This document shows, in pieces, positions 57,151 to 64,000 of a DNA stretch of 64,000 nucleotides. The notes under the pieces were generated by a model. The model did no database searches. It was not told where the DNA came from and saw only the letters and a program-made list of their open reading frames with translations. This DNA comes from Rhipidocladum racemiflorum. Lineage: Eukaryota > Streptophyta > Magnoliopsida > Poales > Poaceae. The translations under genes were made by a program, and so were the position numbers. Positions within the stretch are counted from its first letter, which is position 1, and each line of letters starts with the position of its first letter. The DNA lies in assembly GCA_036346355.1 (NCBI GenBank), contig CM070591.1, forward strand, positions 18,646,001-18,710,000, read 5' to 3'.

Positions 57151-58484
57151 CTAGACAGAAAGACAAACCTTTCCAGTGTACGTGATGTGTTTTGTGTCTC
57201 TCATCTATTTAAGTATAGATAACACTTGAGCATAGAGACATTTCTAAATCATCAACGTTGTATCCCTCTTAATAGTACGGCAACCCTATAACTAGACACT
57301 CTATCTAGTTACCTTTGACGTCGCACGCGATCAATCCCCTTTGGGGTCTTTATGATCTTCAATCATACTGCTTCACCCGGGGACCGTCGCCTAGCTCTAC
57401 TTCTCTTTTCCTCGGATTAACACCCCGCTCTCACAACATCTTGTTCATCTCCTTTTGATGAACCTTCTTCTTCTTTTGTTCTCATCAGGATTTCCTCTTG
57501 ACGTCCATCAATTCATGATGTCGTCCTTGTCCCGTTTTTATCATCCCAACCATCATTGGACCTAACCTGGCTCAATCATCACTTATGAAAATAGTTAGTC
57601 CAAGATGTATAGTTGTCTCAATCATCCTTGCACTCCATTAACACATAATGGATGCCTCCATAACGATTGAGCACAACCTAAATCAATTTAATGAATAACT
57701 GTATTTGTGTCTTAAGTATATCGATGCAACTAATGTTTCGTTATACTCAAGAACTATCGATTATCCTTAATCGATCACAAGAATACCATCAACATATGAT
57801 GAAATGTTCTTTGATGATTAAGAGATAAACAACCTCAATTTAAATGTTCATTTAAATTGATATGAGTATGTAATAACTACACAGGTTTTCATATACTCAT
57901 GTTAATGGAAAGTAATGATCCATAATGTGTGGAATGTATGGAAATGATCATTACTCTAAGCCATCAACTATAGAATAAACTCCACAAAGCTATGTGCATA
58001 CATATAATTGACCTTGAATCAATATGCACATATTCAATTTTATTGCTTTGGAGCATATCCTATGATACCATGAGTATACTAAAACTATGCATATTAAATG
58101 TATACTCAAAGATCTAGTTTCAATGTCTTGATCCTTTATATGTGGTAATGAGAAATATATCAATACAATGAAACATTAAGTTAGAGTGTGAACTCCCACT
58201 AAATGTGTGCATCTATATAATATATAGATTGGGAAACATGATACACACTTTGTGGTTAAAGCAGTGGAGAAATTCATACTTCAACTTAAATCCTAAGCAT
58301 GCAATAAAATAATGAACATTAATACAATGCATACCTTGGGGTTTCCATTTTTCATCCAAATATGAGGCTACTAAACATAAGCTCAATAAATATCTTAGTC
58401 TCATTAAAGATTGGATTTGTCATAAACAATGATTAAGCATTAATCATAAACCAATCATCAAAACCAACGGAGGTTGAACTTACA

Positions 58485-58725
58485 CATATGTCTCATTATT
58501 TATTTATAGTAACACATATATCTCATTATTTATAACACATACGTCCTATTATTTATAAAACATACGGCTCATTATTTATAACACATACATCCCATTAATA
58601 TTTATAACACATATGTTTCATTATTTATAACACATACATCTCATTTTTTATTTATAACACATACATCTCATTATTTATAACACATATGCATACATCTTTT
58701 TATTTATAACACATACGTCTTATAA
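58485..58725. repeat. AT-rich minisatellite, right part
   Basis: This continues the array at 54925-55557 after the solo LTR, with the same ACACATACATCTCATTATTT-type unit. Confidence 0.9.
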
Positions 58726-58803
58726 ATACTAGCTTGCATGGATGAGAACCATGAAATATATTTATTTATAGTACTAGCTTGCATGGATGAGAACCATGAA
58801 ACA
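58726..58803. repeat. Short tandem duplication
   Basis: TACTAGCTTGCATGGATGAG, continuing AACCATGAAA, occurs at about 58726 and again at about 58772. It lies at the edge of the minisatellite. Confidence 0.75.
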
Positions 58804-59290
58804 TGTGAGGGCTTTTTGAATTACAAACTTGGTTGTCAAGTGTCCAAACAAAAAGAAATCAATTTAAACATTGTATTTCAAAAAGATATCAAGTCAAATC
58901 ACCAAAGTCTCTTTTAGAAAAGCGAAAGCAGATTTTTCAGGAATTGTCCTCAATTGGAGCAGGTGGTTGGCGAATTTCTGTTGCTCTTAAATTTTTAGGA
59001 ATTTTTCTACCTGTGAGCAATTGAGTCGTGAAACACTTCACCAAAAATCACCTCAAAAAGTCTTGTAGAAAAATCAAGGATTATAGATAGTCAGGAACTT
59101 CGATCAGAAAATTTAGGGCTCGATTTTCACCTCATAGAGTAAAAATGGTGCAACCAGTGGACTCCAAATTTTTTTCGTAGATGGATATATGAGTCATGCA
59201 CTTTTTCTAACAAGAATCACACAAAAAGGATTTTTCTATATTTTTCTAAAAATCAAAGACTGACTGCTGTGCGAAGAACACGTTCAGGAC
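58804..59290. other. AT-rich sequence, no gene seen
   Basis: Frames here are short, and A/T homopolymers are frequent. It grades into the tandem repeat that follows. Confidence 0.3.
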
Positions 59291-59299
59291 AAATTTACA

Positions 59300-59780
59300 A
59301 CATGATATAAAATTGATCATCATCTAAAAATTTTATGGGAATATTATGGATGTGTTAGTATCATCCAAAAAAATTTAAAAATTTTCTAACGTGATTTGAA
59401 CTATTTTTCATTTAGGTGAAATTTGTCGGTCCATCTTCAGTAGCACTATCTGAATTTTTAAAAATTCCTCAAGATTAATCATCATCAAAAAAATTTATGA
59501 GAATATTATGGATGTCTTAGGACCATACAATTTTTTTAAAAAAAAGTTTATAACATGGTTTGCACGATTTTCTATTCGGTTGAAATTTGTCGGTTAGTGT
59601 TTTATCAGGACAATAACATTGTTAGATTTTTAGAAATTCCTCAGGCTTGATCATTATCTAAAATTTTTATGGGAATATTAGTGATGTATCAGGACCATCC
59701 AAACAAAATTTCAAAATTTTTTGACATCGTTTGAACTATTTTTCGTTCAGTTGAATTTTACCAAGATTTCAGAAATTTCG
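59300..59780. repeat. Degenerate tandem repeat, period about 165-170 bp
   Basis: Three diverged units each contain GATCATCATCTAAAAATTTTAT-like sequence, GGGAATATTA-GGATGT, CATCCAA-AAAATTT and GTTTGAACTATTTTTC. Unit starts are near 59312, 59475 and 59646. Confidence 0.6.
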
Positions 59781-59789
59781 GATTTCTTG

Positions 59790-60903
59790 TTAAAAAAACT
59801 AAATTTGAATTTTTGTTTTTGAATTTCGTCCAAATTTTATCCGAAATTTTCAATTCTCACCGAAATTTCGGATTTCGACCTCTTCCAAGATAGAATCTAA
59901 AAATGAAATTTGAAACCTTGCTTGAGATACTGCAAGCGTGCCATGGCAGTGGATGTTTGCTTAATCAAGGCACGTGTGGCTGAGTGCGTGGGGCCACTTG
60001 TGCACCAAGCTCTTCTGGATATTCATATGCATGGCTTCAAACACTTTCTGTAGCTATGCTTGTATGTTTTTTTTGTTAAAAGTTATATAAATATTAAATT
60101 GCTTTAAGATTTATACAACTTATATTAAGAAAAAAAAACACATAAACACTACTCGTTAATGGGAGCCTGTTTAGCATAAACATTATGAGCCGCCAAATTA
60201 AGCCGCATGCCGCTTCAACATGGAAACCAAATATTAACAAGCGCCGATGTTTTTTTACGGCATAATGATGGATCATGGATGCCTTATTTCGTCCAAAATT
60301 TTCTCTAGATTTCTAATCTTGCAAGCGAGGCCGCCTTTTAAAAGCGTTTCTTTTGATGTGCATCGTATGTTCAAAAGATTTGGAAATGTCAGTCGTCTTC
60401 CATAGTTTTGGATGGTCAAAATAGATAGACAGATAATCGGCAGATGATGAATGTAATTAATTATTTGACTAATTGACTTCTTCTGGGCTTCATGTGTCGT
60501 CGTCCAAACATACATAATCCATCATCCGCGTCAGCGAAACAATCCCTGCATTTCAGTTTGCAACCAAACACAGCTAAGCTGCTGCGCGCTTACGAGCTTA
60601 TCCATCCGGACCCTACAAGTCTAGCTACAACGGCACGACTCCTTTGATATTCTCGCCGGCCGGGGTGAGAAGATCACCTGATGAATCGAATGAAACGTCA
60701 CGTTCACCAGAAGTAGCCGCAGCAGCTTCCACACGGTGCTGATGTACCAAGCGCTAAGAAGCATCGTGTGCCAACCTAGCACCACAGAACCTTGATGGAC
60801 ATCTGTAGACAGATTTTCTACTGTTTTTAGAGCTTCCATTTCGTGCTGCAGGGTACACGTGGAAGTTCACTTTGATGTACAATTTTTTTTTATGCGACCG
60901 GCC
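59790..60903. other. Anonymous intergenic sequence
   Basis: I see no gene I can support. A 72-codon minus frame at 60839-60621 has ordinary composition but no recognised domain. No promoter or splice context was seen. Confidence 0.3.
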
Positions 60904-61116
60904 TTAATTTCTTGAGAAATTTTACGGTGTATTATACTGGTAGTATATAATGTATAGTAGAAATCACATGTAACCGTTGATTTGTTAAGTGTGTTTCTAC
61001 TATCCTCCTACCATATGAAGTATAAGTAAACTCTAATTAATCTGATCCATTGGATCGAAAAGAACGAACAGTTCATATTCAATTAAATGTACCGCAAAAG
61101 AGCTCATTTCTTAACA
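60904..61116. mobile_element. Candidate MITE
   Basis: The ends show imperfect inversion: TTGAGAAATTTTACGG on the left against ATGAGCTCTTTTGCGG from the right reverse complement, with TTA at both edges. The size and TTA suggest a Tourist/PIF-type MITE. The mismatches keep confidence low. Confidence 0.35.
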
Positions 61117-61731
61117 TAAGTGACAAGGAATATCTTCGGTATATATTTAACTCAAAAGGCACATCACAATATTGAAAGAAAAACCATGATGTCGTAGAGG
61201 GTAGAGTTTTACGTGTTGAGTCGGCTCAAAAAAATCGTGCAGAACCGCTACTAGAACACCTCTCTCCTTTTTCCTTTATCCTTATGGAGGGCTCTCACCA
61301 ACTCCGTGCCGTCTAACTAGATAGGTCTCCACCCCTTTACATGAATTCTAGTGCCACTTGTTACACGTCTCCTCTTGCCTTTCCACCGCTTCTCCTCGTA
61401 AAACCTAATTTGATCTTTCGGCTCATGACGGCGGCTCGTAAACTTTAGAAAATTAAAAACATTGCTCTTTTATATCTGAAGAGTAGTATTTTGGAATAAA
61501 AAATTGTAATACCTTAGCCCAAATTTCTCTCGAAGTCCAACCAAAGACAGAAACATGTATACATAACGACCCACTTACACTTTTGTTATCGATTGTGTAC
61601 AAGGATCAACCTTAATATGCTATGTTTGAATTTAACAGATACTATATACTCCTATAACTCAATTTAGAGAAGCAATTTGCGACTAATCCTACTACCACTC
61701 CTTATAAATCATCACATTAACGACTGAAGTA
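61117..61731. other. Anonymous intergenic sequence upstream of the Stowaway MITE
   Basis: No ORF, RNA gene or clear repeat was recognised. Confidence 0.3.
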
Positions 61732-62007
61732 CTCCCTCCATTTCAAAATGTAAGGCCTATTAGCTTTGAGAAGATTTTTCTTTTTATAAGGCCTCTTATG
61801 GAGGGGAGTACTTAGCTTCCTATTTTACCCCTATTAATTGCAGCATGCATGTATGGTCCTTTACTATTCCCAGGAATGCACATTGAATACTAACACTAAA
61901 GAGCACCAGGGTACTTTGATCTTTTTATCCCTACTTTTCACTGTACTTAATGCTCTTTAATCCATGAGCCAAGCTCTAATAGGTCTTACATTTTGAAATG
62001 GAGGGAG
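61732..62007. mobile_element. Stowaway (Tc1/mariner) MITE, 276 bp
   Basis: The terminal inverted repeats CTCCCTCCATTTCAAAATGT and ACATTTTGAAATGGAGGGAG are flanked by TA on both sides (61730-61731 and 62008-62009). This is the classic Stowaway structure. It lies about 365 bp upstream of the start codon of the DUF593 gene and may be part of its promoter region. Confidence 0.95.
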
Positions 62008-62372
62008 TACTAAAAAATAGCAGAGGAAAAAGGAAAGCTTTGTTGCGGGTCAGTAGACCTCTGGCCCATGACGTCCCTCACTCCTCCAACTCTCCGATCT
62101 CCTTTGCGAAAAGAGGCTGGCCTGACCATCATTCTATTGTGGGCTACACTACACCCCTCCTCTTCTTTCTCTTCTCTTTCCGTCTCGTCGATGGTCTTAC
62201 TCTTCTCCTCCACCAAACCCAGATTCCTCCTCCCCGATACTTTCAATTCTTGTTCTGACTCCAATACATCCAAATCTCCTCTGTTTCTGTGGTAACCCCC
62301 AAATTTTCCCCTCGGTTTTCCAGAGCTGAACCGTTGAGTGAGGCTGTGGCGGTAGGCTTGCCGTCGCCGGCC
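62008..62372 (+). promoter_or_regulatory. Probable promoter and 5' UTR of the DUF593 gene
   Basis: Pyrimidine-rich leader-like sequence (CTCCTCTTCTTTCTCTTCTC, from about 62156) precedes the ATG. No clear TATA box was seen. An in-frame GTG at 62289 extends the frame upstream but is not a likely start. Confidence 0.4.
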
Positions 62373-64000
62373 ATGCTGCGCGAGTTCTTGGCCGTGGTGG
62401 TGCGCGCGGCGCTGCAGTGGGCGCTGGCGTCGCTGCTTCTCGCCAACGGCGCCGCCTTCTGCCTCATCGCCGCCGCGGCGTCGTGGCTCCGCCTCGGCCC
62501 GCCCTGCCTCCTCTGCGCCCGCGTCCACCGCCTCCTCTGCTCGCCCAATTCCTCCTCCTCCTCTTCCTCCGCCGCCGCCGCTTCCAGCCAAGAACACGAC
62601 GCCTTCCGCCGCCTCCTCTGCGACGCCCACGTCGCCGCCGTCGCCGCCTCGGCGCACCCGAAACCAGAGCAGCTGCAGCAGACGTGCTCTGCTTCTGATC
62701 ATGTCGACAGGGAGAGCAAAGATGGAGTGGAGGCAGAAGATTCAGACAAACTTGGAGGTAACGAATCGATTGCTTCTTCTCTTCTGCGGATACCAATAAT
62801 CTCTGAACGAATTGCTTGAAATTACTAGCATCAATCAATTACCACTTAACAAATGATCGCGTCACGCGCATCGCGTACCAGGAATTGGTTTAAGAATTCC
62901 ATCATCCGATCCAGTTGTTGGTGTTTCAAATCAACTAGACTGGAAGCTTTTTCCTACGGTTGGTTGATCGCTTTGAAGGAAGCAACTGGCATCTCTTGTT
63001 CTTTTGGTTGGTGCAACCTTGCTAGTTTAGCTTTTGCAATGTTTTTGGTAGGAGCATTTAGAGGAAAGCAGTAGAAAGAGACCTTTGATACGATCTGACA
63101 CGCCATCCAGGCGCAGAATGATTCGATGATCAACTGCATAAGAACTATTTAGAGAGGCCATTCCCTCAAATTGCAAGTTTGGTAATGCGTTGCAATGGAT
63201 TTTCACTTTCTAGTGTACAACGCTGGGAGGGAGGAAGATCTAAGGAACTGAACCCAATTTGGCAACTGTCCACTTCAATCGTTGCAAAATGCCGTGATAA
63301 GTTGTGAATGATAAAGGTGGTGCAATTGCCACTCCGGTGTTGACCTAAAATGGCGATTCCATCGGCGGAGCTGAAATTTGTTGCGCTGACTTCCATCAAA
63401 TGATCACAAGCAGTTGACCGATGTGAGGTTGTAGTGTAAGGCTGCGACGGCGCAAAAGTTCAATTTTAGAGACCGCGCCTTGTAGACTTGTAGTTTGAAA
63501 CGAACGGAATGGATGAGAGATTTTTAGACACGATAAGTTGTAGAAAGGTTCATGCTACTCCTTAAGAACACAGTTTTAACAGAAGTTTTTACAAGTAGTA
63601 GTACTACTAAAGTACTATTCTACTGTGGTGGGACGAAAATTAGTAACAGACTGTCATCAGAAGGCTGCGTCTTGACAATGGGCAACGTGTGCCGCAGGTC
63701 TGGAGGCTCACCGCGTCGTCTCCATCGGCAGCGAAATCTGCGAACAGGACCATCACGGCGACAACGAGCAACCTCGCGCCACCGACAGCAGCAATGTCGC
63801 AAGAAGCAGCAGCATCGACAGCGGCGACGGTGACGGCGATGACCCCTACGTCTCCCTCTTCGAGCTCGCCTCCATCGTCGCGCACCCGGACGACTACTCC
63901 AACCATGTCCAAGAACTCGACGATATGCCGGAGCTGCAGCGCGAGAGCATGTCCCGCGAGGCCGCCGGGACAGCTAAAGGCGTTGAGCGGCAGACGGTTA
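62373..64000 (+). CDS. DUF593/GTD-binding (myosin-binding, zein-binding-like) protein, 5' part
   Basis: Exon 1 is 62373-62757, from MLREFLAVVVRAALQWALAS. The donor is GGAG|GTAACG and the acceptor GCCGCAG|GTCTGG. Exon 2 starts at 63698 and runs past the window end. The split codon rejoins in frame as GGT. The N-terminus has one or two hydrophobic segments (LASLLLANGAAFCLIAAAA), then LGPPCLLCARVHRLL with a CxxC pair. Exon 2 gives HRVVSIGSEICEQ, a Ser/Asp-rich stretch and DPYVSLFELASIVAHP. This N-terminal layout is typical of membrane-anchored DUF593 proteins, which bind myosin XI globular tails on vesicles or ER. The DUF593 coiled coil itself would lie beyond the window. The very high GC of exon 1 is typical of grass genes. 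No break is seen. Confidence 0.75.
62758..63697 (+). other. Intron 1 of the DUF593 gene
   Basis: 940 bp bounded by GT and AG, in phase 1. It holds no recognised transposon or ORF with support. Confidence 0.7.

Larger units (their letters stand above)
55558..58484 (-). mobile_element. Solo LTR of a second Sirevirus family
   Basis: 2927 bp, on the minus strand TGTAAG...CTTTCA, flanked by CATAT (55553-55557 and 58485-58489) inside the minisatellite. A block at about 55915-56060 is the reverse complement of the 8500-8640 block of the complete Sirevirus (gagcctcgg-type exon-like leader), which places it in the same lineage. TATAAATA is at 56476-56469 on the minus strand. No internal region remains. 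Confidence 0.85.

Noticed and set aside
60621..60839. 72-codon minus-strand frame
   Set aside because: No family match, no splice or promoter context, and length expected by chance in this base composition.

Overview
The window reads as a repeat-rich, gene-poor interval of a grass (Poaceae) nuclear genome. The evidence is a Sirevirus-type Ty1/copia element, large chromodomain-bearing Ty3/gypsy elements, PIF/Harbinger, CACTA, MULE, hAT and Stowaway DNA transposons, and a very GC-rich plant first exon at the right edge. I cannot name the species. No bacterial, CRISPR or tRNA features were seen. Most of the 64 kb resolves into nested insertions whose target-site duplications (TSDs) can be read directly.

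Left part (1-4148): a locally duplicated AT-rich segment. One copy is split by a 934-bp MULE (985-1918, 9-bp TSD). Mostly anonymous sequence follows, with one relic exon-like stretch near 3.3-3.6 kb and then the C-terminal end of a broken COV/LCV-type (DUF502) gene on the minus strand.

4149-20998: a two-gene PIF/Harbinger transposon (TSD TTA) sits in the last coding exon of that COV-like gene. It encodes a Myb/SANT-like ORF1 protein and a DDE transposase, each carrying what looks like a single-base frameshift. The transposase gene is itself split by a complete 11.5-kb Sirevirus copia element (7571-19063, TSD GTCCT), which landed on an intron splice acceptor. The Sirevirus has gag, pol and an extra 3' ORF in the env position, plus arrays of a short palindrome.

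20999-21904: the remaining recognisable COV-like exons (minus strand), with frameshifts and an internal deletion.

22042-47225: a Ty3/gypsy chromovirus (plus orientation, TSD CAACC) in the intron of the COV-like gene. Its 5' LTR holds a 1020-bp hAT element (TSD ACCACAGG). Its 3' LTR holds a second, badly decayed gypsy element in the opposite orientation (34190-46513, TSD ATAAC).

47952-55557: one end and a TNP1-like gene of a CACTA element, a solo LTR of the second gypsy family (50951-54599, TSD GGGGA), a right-end fragment of the same Harbinger family, and an AT-rich minisatellite. The minisatellite is split by a 2.9-kb solo Sirevirus LTR (55558-58484, TSD CATAT). From 58.7 to 62.0 kb there are degenerate tandem repeats, a candidate MITE and a Stowaway MITE (61732-62007). 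At the right edge the only apparently functional host gene begins: a DUF593/GTD-binding (myosin-binding) protein, exon 1 at 62373-62757 and exon 2 from 63698 past the window end.

The genes here do not form a host pathway. The transposase and ORF1 protein would act together to move the Harbinger element. The gag, protease, integrase, reverse transcriptase and RNase H regions would have driven each retrotransposon. Nearly all of these carry frameshifts or stops.
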